Of a DNA stretch of 64,000 bases, positions 32,776 to 45,283 are shown piece by piece. The notes beneath the pieces were generated by a model, which was given only the letters and a program-made list of their open reading frames with translations, was not told the origin of the DNA and did no database searches. The DNA is from Ilyonectria destructans (taxonomy: Eukaryota > Ascomycota > Sordariomycetes > Hypocreales > Nectriaceae). Made by a program: the position numbers and the translations under genes. Positions within the stretch are counted from its first letter, which is position 1, and every line of letters starts with the position of its first letter. The stretch is from positions 1,860,001 through 1,924,000 of the forward strand of contig JAHEWK010000011.1 of assembly GCA_020740775.1 (NCBI GenBank). The letters run 5' to 3'.

Positions 32776-35700
32776 GTTGGCTGTGGTTGGTGTTGCTTGT
32801 GAGGCTTGGTGTGATGTTTGTTGGCAAAGAACTGAAGGCTAGTAGCTCAGTTCTTGGTGGTGAAGGTTGTTGGTGTGGTTGGTGAGTGCTGAGCAGGTTG
32901 AGTTGGTTTGAGGCAAGACTTGAAGTCAGATGTAGTAAGTGTAAGTCAAAGGCGGGAGTAATTGACTGAGTAACCAGATGATGCTGAGCTGAGTTGATGG
33001 TGAGAGAGATCGATCAAACTTTCGTGGGGAAGAGGGAGGTCGCTGCCCTTATGTATTCTCTGGCCGGTCTGGTGTTTGCTATTCTAGTCAAAGGCAATCT
33101 GAAGTGAAGCAGCCCAGGGCGCCCAGGGCAGGGCACTGAGTCGACAGGGGGAGGGGGTGGGTGGGGTGTGATTTCGAAAGGCGGGCACTGAAAGGACGGT
33201 GGGCTCTCTTGGGCGTGGGTCGTACGAGGTACATACGTCAGTGGTAGTACACGGCCGCCAAGTACCTGGGGCAGACGCCCGCCGGGCCTGGGAGCTGCGC
33301 AGAGACTTGCCGGTCTAGCAGGTACCGCACCCCTCGTACCCGGCCGAACAACGCCGGCTGGGCGTCTGTTTGGGGGGGGGAGGGGTCGGCTGTGGGTGTG
33401 TTTTGGGGGCATGGGCATTCTCTGACGGTGACGCACAGTGGGCCTCGACCACCGCAACAAAAGGGAAATTGAAACAGGCGTCAGCGGGCATGGGGGGTCC
33501 CCTGGAGTGCGCTGAAGTGCGCTGTGCTGAGCGAGGAGCGACGCGTTGAGTGAGGACGGCGAGGGATCGAGGTACCGCAGTACCGCAGTACCCCTGGTAT
33601 GTGTTACCCCTGTTCAACCGCTCAACCAGCGAGGGACCCATTTCAGTGCCAAATTCGGCGGTGGCTGCTTTCGCTGGCTTGGCCGCTTGGTCGCTTGGTC
33701 GCTTGGCCTTGGAACAGGTTGCTTTGGACCGGGCGCTGTTCAGTGCTCGCTTGAGATGATCGGAGGACGTGGCCAGCAGTTGACGCTTGCACTTGCGCTG
33801 TCGCTGCACCGCGCATCAACTAGTCGCTGCAACGCGATGCCGTGGTGGAAATGCTTTTCATTTTGCAGCCTGACTGGGTACCTAGCGCAGTGCTATGGCA
33901 AGTTGCGTGAAGGCAGGGTTGCAAGGACCCCAATGCAAGTCCGCCCGTCATACAGCGTACATGAATTACATCGACATTACCGCATTCGCGACGCCGCCGT
34001 CTATGGCGCAGAGCCAAGCGCAGCAGCAGTAGCAGCAACTTCACGCAGCAGCAGCAGCATCGTCTCCGCAGAACCAGACCCGCGACCGCCCACCCGTGAA
34101 CCTCCGACAAGATCCCGTCGTCTCACTCCCATTCCAGCCGGCCCGCCCAGCAGCCGTTGACTTCAGGCGAGCGAAACTCTCAGCCAGCCAAATCCGAAGG
34201 CCCAAAACGAGCAGAGGGCGGCCGACGGTGAGGGGCCGCTCGCTCAGGGCTCCGGGGGTTCCACCACGCCTTGGAACGCATGGAAGCTTTGTAGAAGGCA
34301 CCCTAGCGTCAAATTTCCCTCTCCCATCGACTTCGCGGTCAGCCTGCCCGGCCTCGTCCCAGCCTGGGGAGTGGGAGATGAGTGGGGCCTCCCAGAAATG
34401 GCTGGGGGGGCTAGGCGCTGGTAGTTGAATGACGTCCAATTTCGCAGGTGATGACCTGTCATTCCCTGTCAAGCCAGGGGGCCCTGGAGGGGTGTGTGCC
34501 AGCGTGGTTGCGCGCCGCCAAGAGAACGGAGGACGGAGTCCAAAGGACACAACAAGAGCCGAACAAAAAAAAGAAATGGGATGGGCGAAACTCGGCCCAG
34601 GCCTTGGAAAATCATCCACCATTGTCCCTGAGACTGGAGAACAGCCCCAGCGGTGTAAGTCCTCTGAGCGCTGAGACAAGGCGCTGAACGCCATCCACTC
34701 TCCGTCGCACAGCAATTTGGCCAGAGTGTCACAGGGTCAGCCGCCGCTCAACAATAATCCCCTCCGGACTGATGGCCCACGCCGTGGGATGAGCGGAGGC
34801 ACAAGTCGCTGACCGCCCAAATAAGCAATTTTAGCTATGTCTTGGGTCTTGCATCTCTAGGCGGTCATGTCAACTCAGACCCAGAGGGCCAGACTTACAC
34901 GGCAGGGCCCCATTGCGGGGTTGTCGCATGTGTTCATCCGTCCATGAGGCGGCGGTCCGGAGCAACACTACGTACTATACACATGATAATCCCACACAGC
35001 CGCCTGTGATTATGGATCCCGACGATGTGTTGGCTAGACCTTGCAGGTATTCCCCATCATTCGCAAAGCCAATCCTCTGTTCCTAAATGATCAAGGACAC
35101 GTAGTGTGTGTATATCCGAACAACATCCACAGCCAGCATATTGCACCACAAACATGCGTGCGCATGTCCGTTTCAGGACGACCTTTTGTTGTAAGTGTCC
35201 ACGTCTCGGCCGAAGGCGCAGTCTCCCTCCGCCGCATTCCTCGCAAAATGGATTTTCAAACGGCCCACAGCGCATATTTCAGTGTGGATGAAACGACCAT
35301 GGCAAAAAGCCCGACTTGTCGAAGCCTAAACTACCCAATTCGGGTGCTGTGGCGACTCAGGACACAACAACCTCGGCCGGGCTTCACCGTCTGACCGAGA
35401 TGAGTGCCGGCGCACATACTATAGTACAAATCGCCTTCCGGGACACCGCGGGCTCGAGAGCCCCGCCCGGATGAGGCGCCTTGGTTTCTGAGCCGAAGTA
35501 AATATGAGACCATTGTAAGAGGGCCGAATCTATTTGAGTATTTGGGAGTTTGGTACACTTAGCCACCGCCGTTAATTGTCAATTCGCCTGCTGAGCAGGG
35601 GATTTCGTGGGACGGAAATAGCAGTGCGCACTGCGCAGGCAATGCCCCAGCTCAAAGCAAGCCTCTAGCCAACCCGCCCGATGTGCAGTGGTCGGGTTTG

Positions 35701-38700
35701 TTCAATTGGTCCCAGCAGTTGTGACTGTGCCGCCGCCTCTTTGTGCAAAGCCTGCCTGCGCCGACATCCTTCGCACACCATCAGCGCTACGCACCGCCGT
35801 GTTTGCTGCAGCCTTATTCCTGCGAGTGCACCTCTACCGGGTTTGGGGTTGAAAGACGGCCCGGGCGTCCTGTGAGTGGTTCGTCGGTCACTTGGCCGGC
35901 GTCTGGATCGGCATCCCTGCCTGCCAACAACCACAAGCTGCAGGCATTTTGACCCAAATTCACACTCCGCAAGTCATCACGATGCTAGGCCGGGGGGTCA
36001 CCTGGGGTCGCGATGACTCACGCGCCCGCTTTGGCATCGGGGTGCAGGAACTTGTCCAAGCAACGATGCCCGACCCAACCGGCCGGAGGGCGACGTTGCA
36101 GGCTCCAACTCGCCGGTCCAGCCCTAGACGACGAGGCTCAGCGGTGTAGAAAATACAAATGCAAAAACCCCCACCCAGGATCCCCTCATCAACTACACCG
36201 CGTTTCTCAGTCACAAGTGCGGAGTACATGATACAGTACGAATACGCTACGTGGGCCGTTTGGGCCGTTGAGTTTGTTGATCGTGTTGAAATTTCTCGCA
36301 CTCCCCTTCACCGCGCCGCGTCTCGGGAAGCGGTGACGATGCCAGGATCCCGGGATCCCGATGCCAAGGGACGATGGCGAAATGCAATGAAGTCATAGGG
36401 GTCTCCCCGTCTCCATCACGACTTGCCACTCGAAAATGTTTGCAGTCGCTTAAGTATACAGAGTAAGTAGTAGAATGCGCTGATCAAATCTCCCCCAGAA
36501 TAATTATGGAGGATGATTTGTGCGAGGCAAGTCCCTGGATTCTGTAACGGCACACCCGAAAGGAAGCGTCCTGTATTCCGGCTGCGCGCTCTCTCGCATG
36601 GAAGCACGCACTTTTGGACCGCACTAAAAGTCTGGATGATGGCACCAAGCAGCCCCATCCCGCCCGTTGGCGCCGAAAATGTCTTCACACACAAGGCATC
36701 CCGATGCCGCACCAGAGCGGTAAACAGGGCGTCGTCGAATAGCCGGCTCTTTAATTAGATACTGAGGCGTAAGCGTCTTCAAGGGCCATCCACGTATGCA
36801 CGCACGCACGGCTGACTGTTGTGCCCCGGATGTCTGCACACCGAGCACGGGAACCCAGGTGAGAGGTACCCAGGAGCCGGCTGGTAATTTAGGTAGTTTT
36901 TTGCACGGCGCCGAAGCACGGACATGGCCTTTGCGTGCCTCTGCGACTTGTCCGTGGGACTTACCAGGCTTGTGAGGCTTACTTACGCCCACCCTCCCAC
37001 TCCCCCGGGTCGGCTTTTTGTTTTTGGAGGGAGCCCGTTGGGACGTTGTGGCCAACAAGCGTCTCACAACGCTTTGTCTCTCGCCTTTGCTCTTACACCG
37101 TACAACGTACTATTCGTGGGGGAAGAGGTTGGATGTCGAAACATACTAATGTATACAAAATACAAGCGCCCCGTTCGTGTGTCTCTTGATTACAGTATCA
37201 AGTACCACAGTTCGGTTTCAGTGTCCGACAAGTGTCTCTCTATCTCTCTCTAGACAACTTAAGACAATCACATTACTGACGCGTATGTGGACATTAAGTG
37301 ATTCTATTTTGAACCCGGCATTGACTTACCGGAACCTGATATCGCGTTGTACACAATGCCACTTCATCAGAATCATGCTCTCCATGAGCCGACGGCCCCT
37401 TACACGGCCCAGCTCAGGGCTTGAGCTTTTCCGCTGGGACCAGCCGCCAGAAGCATCGCTACCCTCGCCGAGGCTTCCAGAGCCATGCCCCGAGCTCCAG
37501 GGAAGACCCAGGGTTGGGTGGCAAATTTGGACTTCTTGGCGTCTCCTTTCGGGGGCGTGGACGGAAATTTTGCATTTCGTGTCCTTTCACATTCGCGTCT
37601 CGATACCCATTTCGGATTGGCTTTTTTTCTTTGTTTCTTTACTAGGTATTCATTATGGAGAACGGGGCCCGTGTGCGCACAGGCTTCTGCACGATCAAAT
37701 TTCACATGGAACAAACGCGCGGGCCTCCCTTTGTTGTGCGTCTGTTGGGAGATTAATTCACCAGCCATGCATAAACTATTCGGTTCGTGTCCGCCTCATG
37801 CCTCCTTTCCACCCCACAGGCTTGCACAACGAGTCAAAACGTCCCATCTGGTCTCCAGCCCAGCCTCCCCATCGTCGTCGCCTGCCCCTGACTACTGCGC
37901 GAACGGGTGGTGGCAACCCTCGAAACTAGCGGCCGCCAGGGGGTCCAACGGCCCTTAGGGCGGTGGTGCCTGGACCTAACCTCGACGTAGTACTTTTAGA
38001 TCCGAGACCACTTGTTATTATTTTTTCTAGATGAGCCTTACCACGATGGATCTGGCAGACTAGCAAGATTTTTCTTTTCTTCTCCCTTCCTTCTTTAATC
38101 TGGGGTCGCAAGGTCCATTGTCAAAAGCTGACCCGCCACGCCGGGACGCTTCACCGACTCGGAGGGGCGAACAGTAATGAAGTGGCAAAGGCTTAGAAAT
38201 CCGTCGACAGATAGGCGTCATTTCCTGTTTGAGCAGACGACCCCGTCCCAGACCGCAACTGTCTCGTGAGATGAGGCCTAATCTGAAGATGAAAAAGATT
38301 TGAGGCACACGACGGACCATCGTCGCCGTTGTCGGCCCCAGCGCGCCCGGAAACACCCCAAGAAAGGACCCCTGATCGGCGCTGGTTCTGACGTGACCAC
38401 ACCACGGCGGCTGACATCTCGAGGTTTTCACCCATGGGAAATGTCGCAAGTGTGTCTGGCAGGTGACTTGTGTGATTACAACTGCGTCTTTTCTGCTGAC
38501 GCTTCCCCTTGTAAGCAAGCCGCCCATGCCTGCGGCGATCAATCAGCTCAGGCCCCTGGAATAATACCACCTCTTGGCTCAGCCTTCAACCCCAGAGCCC
38601 TTGAGACAGGTGGTCATCTGATGCTGAATGGGACGTGTTTCCGCGGGCAGGCACCGCTCTCGGCAGCTCGCTCCGGTTGCGAGGGGTGTGTGGCCGTTCC

Positions 38701-40061
38701 GCTGCGCTGGTACCCCTACCGAGGCTGGAGAACGACGGACCCTACGACTAGTCTGTCGTATTTGACAGAGATCACGAAGTCGTCTCAAGCGTGTTTGGGA
38801 TTGGGCGATAAGGGGCCGGTCCACGGGGACGCCGTAGCTTGGGGCTGCCAATTAAATAGTGTTGCTGACTATGGTCGCTAGCTTGTCGATACCTTCTCCA
38901 GACAGACGGACGAGTGGGCCGCGTCTCCGAGGGGCTGGAGACGCCGGCGACAGGAGCGGTTTTCCCATTGTAGCACGTCTACAAGGGATGGGGATGGACT
39001 CAATGAGCTGAAAGGCTGACGCTTGCGCGGTGCCCTGTCAAAGTGAGACCGAGGAGCCGCCAAACGGTCGGTGTGTTCTGCACGCCATCGAGGACAAGAC
39101 GACTCCGTGATATTTGGCCCGTGCCAGCCAGACTCGACGATCATGCCCAGACTCTCGGTTCATGCACAATGGGTGCCGGGCCACTTGCGTACGAATACTC
39201 TTGATTGCGGGTAAGAGTCGTTTTCCCCTTTGTCCTTGCATTGCAGCACGGTGGCTGGCTGAGTATGCAGAGGACTCGAGGCTTGTTCGTACATGTTCAG
39301 CCGCAGGATCTCGTACGAAGTAATACGACAGCAAGTATACATAGTATGGGTGCTTTTTGCCAGCGTAGTATCTGGCAGCAGCGCAGCCGAATCTCAGCTT
39401 CTGGGAACAATTCTACTGGCCCCCGAGTCAAGACAGCCACCGCCGCAGCCTGGATGTGGCTGGCGTGGAGCGGTGGGTGCATCGCGTCACTGCCATGTCT
39501 CAGGCAGAGCCAAGGTCGGCGACTGGCCTGAGACCTGCAGCCCCCAGTCCGGTCAAATGCGGAGTCAAGGAGTGTCTCCCGAAAAGGATGAGCGCAGCAT
39601 GGAAACAATAAAAGCAATGCGGGAGGATGCACAAAGAAAGGAGAAAGGAGACCGAAATTGGGATGGCTGTGGCTGTGACTGTGGGCGCATCTGGGCGGCG
39701 ATAGTCAGTCGCTGATCTCCTGGTTCCAGAGTCAACAAGCAACGCCGCCCGCAGGCCATTGCGAGCCATTGCCAGCCACACCAGGGGTTCTGGGGGTGAG
39801 ACGGGCGGTGGCCAAGCGCCAAGCCACGCAGCGCCTTGGGTTACTTCTTCCACGTGGTGAGCCAGGGGGCGCGTCTTCCCCTGGACAGCTGGGGCCGGGA
39901 GGCTGGCCTGAAAGCTGGAGAGGGTGTGGCTTGCTGCTGCGGCGGTGATCTCCAGGTTGAAGTGTCATCGTCAACATGTAACACCACGCCTACGCTTCGG
40001 GTATCCTGCTGAGACGCTCAGTGTGTTTTTCCCACAATGAGCACAGTCCTGCGTGCATGCA

Positions 40062-40100
40062 TTCTCCATTGTAGTTCTCCATTGTAGTTCTCCATTGTAG
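40062..40100. repeat. Three perfect copies of a 13-bp tandem repeat
   Basis: TTCTCCATTGTAG occurs three times head to tail at 40062-40074, 40075-40087 and 40088-40100 with no mismatch. It lies in non-coding sequence; nothing suggests a function. Confidence 0.9.
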
Positions 40101-42431
40101 TACCCGCACGGTTGAGAACCACTCGATTGGGTTCATGGCCCGTGTCGGCTGTCATCCTGCGGACCCGCCTGTCATTGTCGTGACGCTCCTGTTGCGCAAT
40201 CTGGTACTCGATGATACCGGCGCAGTCCCAGCTGAGCAGCCGGCCGGCCGCTGCAGCGCGACGGGACGATCCAATAATTCAGCCTCCATCTGAAATGATC
40301 CCGGCGAGGGTTGGGCGGCCGGTCGGCAATGGGATGATGCGCTGGCTAGGCCTTTGCTAATGTCCGACCCCCTGGCCAGGAAATGATGTGAGCCTGACGT
40401 TGACACTGGCGACCTGGGCGACGACGCTCGTCCGCGCCCGCGCACGCCATGACCCTTGGGCCAATAATCGCTCAATCGATCTTGAACCTTCTTTTATTGG
40501 AAACACAAGGCCCTGTGATCGCCAGATTGCGGCAGCCCATCGTATCGATGGCAGTTGGCGCGAACGATGTAACCCCAGATGTAAAGACCAGGGGCCAATG
40601 CCACGCAGTACGACACGCTTCCCACCTAATATCCCGCCGTGGAAATGAGAATTCCGCCCCCAAATCTCAGCCGTCGTTGTGCGTCCAGACTAGCATTTCC
40701 AATAATACGAATTAGACTCCAATCGAGAATACAGTACTCCGTACATGTTGGAGGTTCTCCGTGATATTGCGGCCCCGGTCCACCTAATCAGATACAATTG
40801 TGTAGGAACGAACCAAACGTTGCGCACGTACACACCCATTCGCAGGTGGTTTCGAAACACGTCTCAGCGGTCAGTGCTTCGGTGCAACCATCTTGCCGTC
40901 CTCTTTTGAATATGGCATTTGTGGGGTTGACTTATGTCAAATTGTAGTGGACACTTAATACCTCCATCTCGCTAGGATTCCTCGGCCATTTGGACATCCG
41001 CAAGACATTTGATGCGGGTAAAGGCATTCGCGGACATACAGTACCATTTCAGGAATGCAATTGTCTCAGCAGTTTCGGCGCCCCGGTGTGGATTGCATGA
41101 CATTCGCGTCAATCCACACTGGGTAAACCACCTTGCGCAGATCACCCATCCTTGGTGCACATGAGCTGATCAATTGGGATGATCTATGAGTTCGTATTAT
41201 GATCTGAAGTGTTATTAGTTGCTACGTGTTGGTGTGGCGTCTTGAGTCTGCTCCGCTCGTTTCACGGTGTGTGGGGCACGGAAACTCCAAAACCACCAAT
41301 TGATATTCACCCATTCTCAGGATTTCATCCCTAGGGGTATTTGTTGCCCCTACAATGCTGAAACTTGCGTGGGAATTATCAGGATAACAGTACCCACAGC
41401 CCGAAATAGACATGCTTCATTGTTTTATTGTTAGAGTTATTTGAGTTTGGCATTTGTGTGCAAGTCCCGGGTAGGACTGGCCACAACTGAATATCAGACC
41501 AGCCTGTGTTGATAGTGTCAAAGAACAGGACCAGGTTTCCCTGGTATATTAGTGCATGTAATCAATGGTCATGCAATTAATGACAATATTTTCAACCAAT
41601 ATCCCCCCATCGCGTCTCTGTCATTCTTCATGGTAGCTGACCTAATATTGTTTACTGTGCTGTTTTGATAGTCCGGACTAACTCCTAGGTGCATGCAAGT
41701 CCACCCTCCCTCGCCAATTACCACCAATCGTGCTCGAAACTAGGAGAAGCATATCGCCTTTGACAGGACTCTTATCTGTGTACGATTTTGAAGGCGACTA
41801 TGTTTTTCTTCTTCTCGTGCCGTAGGACATCTATGCAGGGGGTTTGAAGCCCAGGGTGTGTCGATCCACTCCTTACATCTACGACAGAGTGCAAAACTAC
41901 ACGAGAAAGGAGCTGATCATCCGCTACGCCCCGACGGCTGGTAATGGCTTGATATACGAAGCATTCTATTTGCCAAACTGACACCCTCTGGCGATCCCCA
42001 GGCCATTGTTGATGAGTTCGAAGCGGTGACAACTGCAAGTTCCACCAATCTGGGATGGCGCATGCCACTCAGTACCGGGTAGGGTATCCGGTATAGCAGT
42101 GGCAACACCGACGACTGGGATTCCACCCTCGACTGAGACCTCGATCAGCGCCCCTGGGTTGAGACAGTCCAGGATCATCAACTCCTGAAATCAGTGGCAG
42201 ATTGCCCTTGGGTCTGATGCTGGAATCTTGAAAACTAGCATGCCACTGTTCAAACAACTTCAGCCAATGGAACCCCAGCATCGATGATGACTTGTTGCAA
42301 CCTGGATCGAGGCTCCACAGTCCAACGTAGGAGGCGTAGGCAGAGGGATAGTTTCTAATCAAGTCTCACTTGAGGATCGACCTTGCGACTTCCCCGCTTT
42401 CTGTCAGACAATCAAATGCTTGCTTCTTCAG

Positions 42432-42439
42432 TTGATAAT
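42432..42439. repeat. Left target-site duplication of the Mutator-like element
   Basis: TTGATAAT directly precedes the left terminal inverted repeat and is repeated at 45276-45283 directly after the right one. Eight to ten bp is the usual duplication length for Mutator-like elements. Confidence 0.75.
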
Positions 42440-42503
42440 GGGAGTGATTATAATATAACCCACCCTGGAGTTATTTACAACCCAAATTGTAGCTGGACCC
42501 ACT
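42440..42503 (+). repeat. Left terminal inverted repeat of the MULE
   Basis: About 64 bp that match the reverse complement of 45212-45275. Blocks TGATTATAAT, TAACCCA and CAAATTGTAGCTG are identical; differences between the two ends are mostly C/T or A/G. Confidence 0.8.
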
Positions 42504-42669
42504 TTATTGAGGCTGGACGCCAATACCGGCTTTTTGTATTAAAATCACTTACTTTGTGTCTAACTTATATTAACCTTATCTATATATACAACTACCCGCA
42601 TAACAACCCGTAAATTGAAGCTATTAATACAGCTCGTTACTAGTAATAATACAGTATATCTTTAAGACT

Positions 42670-45140
42670 GAATTTCCAATTTTTACTGCTGCAGAGATAG
42701 AATTACATTCTGCCGCTAAGGCTGCCGGCTTCAGCCTTCTTATTATAATAAAGAAGCCTAATACTACCGCCCCTTATAGGGCGGTATTCTGCTGCTATAA
42801 GGGCCGGAAGTATATCTTACAGTCAGCTGAAGGGGTGTATATAACTAAGAAGAGGAAGACTTATATCCAGCTAACTGAATATCCCTTTAAAATTACACTC
42901 AAATTAATATATAGCAGCAGCAGCAGAGATATATAGATAGTAGAGGGTATAAAGGGTAATAATTACTCCCAATATAACTATATATTTACGCCGCTATAGG
43001 TATTCTCTTACTACTGTAGGAATATCCTTATAAAACTAATAGATACTATTATTATATACTAAAATACTGATATAAGACCGATATATATCCTTTTGGAATT
43101 ATAGAGTTATTCTGACCTACTAATTTAAGTTACTACCTAATATAATTTATATAACCTCCTTACTAAGTATTATACTGAGTAACTTACCGGCTGTATATTA
43201 CTTTAATAGCTATATAACTAACTTTACTTTAAGAACTATTTTTTTTAGGAATTTAAGAGATAAAAAGGGCTATATTTTATATCTCTTTATTGCCCTAAAG
43301 TTAGGGATTTCCCTACTTTATTAATATCTAGATATTATATTATATAACTCTATCTATAAGATTAATTAATTCTAAATGCTATTATTTAATATTTATAGTA
43401 TAATAGCTAATAAGAAGACCTTTTAAGTTATAGCTATATTCCTTAATAGAAAAGCTAAGCCCCAATTTATATAGATAATAAGCTAATTTATTACCTTACT
43501 TAATAAGGCTAAAATTAATATTCTATAGGTTATTATAACAAACTGAAAGCTAGCCCTAATAAATATATTAGCTAGAAATCCAATCTTAAACTCTATACTA
43601 TATATTTTATACTGGTAGTATATTAATATAAATATTCTAGCTAAATATAAGTAATATTTCCCTAAGGCAATATATTAAGGTAATAAAACTGTATAGGCAG
43701 CAGTATTTTAGAACTTTCTTTATAATTAAAAGGACCTTATAAATGGCAATACTAAAGTAAACTATAAGAAGAGATTAGCTAACTTTTAATACTCTGGAAA
43801 ATACCTATAAAAAGCTATAAATTATACTATAAAAACCTAAATTACACTATAAAAAGAAAAGCTTATCTGCTACTATATCGATAAAATTTATTACTTTAGC
43901 TATACTATAATATTAGTTATAGAGTTATTATATTCAACTATAAAAAAGTTCCTATAGTCTAATTAAAGAGATTTATCTACTACCTTCTATACTTTAAGTC
44001 TCTTTTAGGCTAGCTAAAAGGTAGCTATTTTAATATAGCAGGCTATTTCCAGTTATAAGTAACTTATAATATTACTTTATATTTTATATACTAATATAAG
44101 ATATCTTATAGTATCTTATACTATTATACTTATAGCCTAGAAGCTAGTAACTTTAGATAAAAAGCTTAAGACTGCTCCAGCCGAGCTCTATAGCAGCTAT
44201 TATATTATAGTAGTCTTTAGGCTTTCTTATTGGTATTAGCTTTAGTAGTATTAAAGGGATAAAAAGCTATTATATCCAGCCGATTTAGACTGTTATTAGT
44301 ATTAGCAGTATAACTTATAGGGCGGCAATATATATACTTCTATACTATTAGATAACCTCTATAATCTGCACTTTATATAGGGAAAAAGCCAGCCTAAGGG
44401 GGCTTTAAAACTTAAGAAAAGAGTAGCTATTATAATATTATAATAAGACTCTATTTTAGCTAAGTAGATTAAAGTATAGAAGAAGGTAAAGGCAGCTATA
44501 TTATATAATTTATCTATTTAAAAAAGTCAGCTTTATACTCAGCTAATTAAATTAATTACTTCTACTCTAGCTATTAATACTATAGATATAGCTACTACAG
44601 TAAAAGCTGCAATTTTATATTAAGTATTATAATTATAATTAAACCCTCTACCTTTAACTGCCTCTACTATAATTAATATAACTAAAAAGTTAATTATAAT
44701 ACTAAAAATAAAAAGACTATAAGCAGGCAATTCTTATAAGTCCAGTATTAAATTATATAGATTATATATATATATATTCTAGCATTTAGAAGATATCTCT
44801 AATAATAAAGTTAGCAATATAGCTAGTAATATAGCTAGTAATGCCACTAATAGCACTATAATTGCTATAATACTATAAGAAATACCTTATTTAACTGAGA
44901 AAAATCTTACTGATACCTTCAGCTAATTCTTAATTTAGTTAGATATAGATATACCAGATAAATCCCTTCATTCCGGCTTTAAGGAGTATATATACAGGCT
45001 CATATAGAAGCTTAAGGCAGAGGGTTATAATAATATATTTAATAATAATAATATCAGTAACTTCAGTAATATTACTAATAAGGTAGAATATCCGGATAGT
45101 AGTCCCTCTATTGAGGTATTAGGTAGTTAGTTATACAGGA
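42670..45140 (+). pseudogene. Relic MULE transposase coding region
   Basis: The plus strand shows a continuous, though stop-ridden and at least once frame-shifted, resemblance to FAR1/MULE transposases. From 42670 it reads TEFPIFTAAEIELHSAAK and then KKPNTTAPYRAVFCC before the first stops; the catalytic core falls around 43300-43900 and a C-terminal Lys-rich tail around 44350-44600. The stop density excludes function. Original start, end and possible introns cannot be placed. Confidence 0.7.
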
Positions 45141-45211
45141 AGAATAGCTTTACTATATACACTCTTAAGCTCTTATACTAAATTGGTTGTGGGCTGTAAA
45201 GCCGGAGGGTG

Positions 45212-45275
45212 GTGGAGTTCAGCTACAATTTGAGTTGCAAATTGCTCAAAAATGGGTTACATTATAATCATGCCC
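45212..45275 (-). repeat. Right terminal inverted repeat of the MULE
   Basis: Inverse counterpart of 42440-42503. It ends with ATTATAATCATGCCC next to the right TTGATAAT duplication at 45276-45283. Confidence 0.8.
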
Positions 45276-45283
45276 TTGATAAT

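Larger units (their letters stand above)
30444..42431. other. 12-kb gene-poor region
   Basis: No intact gene is recognised on either strand. Open frames are short, mutually overlapping and motif-free. Base composition is ordinary (not AT-rich) up to about 40.6 kb, then drifts toward AT. Features seen are CAG-rich runs near 34020-34065, a triple 13-bp repeat at 40062-40100, two GTACC elements near 33.3 kb, and a candidate short-ORF transcription unit at about 33050-32690 on the minus strand. Fragmentary frames on the minus strand at 41772-42362 look faintly protein-like but match nothing I know. Confidence 0.5.
42440..45275 (+). mobile_element. Mutator-like (MULE/Hop-type) DNA transposon, degraded by RIP
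   Basis: A 2836-bp element bounded by inverted repeats of about 64 bp that begin GGG(A/C)(G/A)TGATTATAAT and flanked by an 8-bp direct duplication. The interior is extremely AT-rich and full of TpA, in contrast to its GC-rich surroundings. Read on the plus strand, with many stops, it retains stretches of a MULE transposase: YRAVFCCYKGRKY (FAR1-like DNA-binding region), CPFKI-like EYPFKITLKL, then around 43310 a segment resembling the DDE region (stop-interrupted, ending ANKKTF and FLNRKAKPQF), and later KVNYKKRLANF. Stops fall mainly where Trp, Gln or Arg codons are expected, as produced by C-to-T change at CpA. Left and right repeats also differ chiefly by transitions. The element cannot encode transposase. 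Confidence 0.85.

Noticed and set aside
33546..34160. 204-codon plus-strand frame with CAG runs
   Set aside because: GC-rich spacer with competing frames; the Ser/Ala runs come from a trinucleotide repeat and not a domain.
40062..40100. CRISPR-like array
   Set aside because: The 13-bp units are head to tail without spacers, and the genome is fungal.
41772..42362. Possible gene fragment next to the transposon on the minus strand
   Set aside because: Protein-like pieces exist in three frames but no family is recognisable and no splice model joins them.
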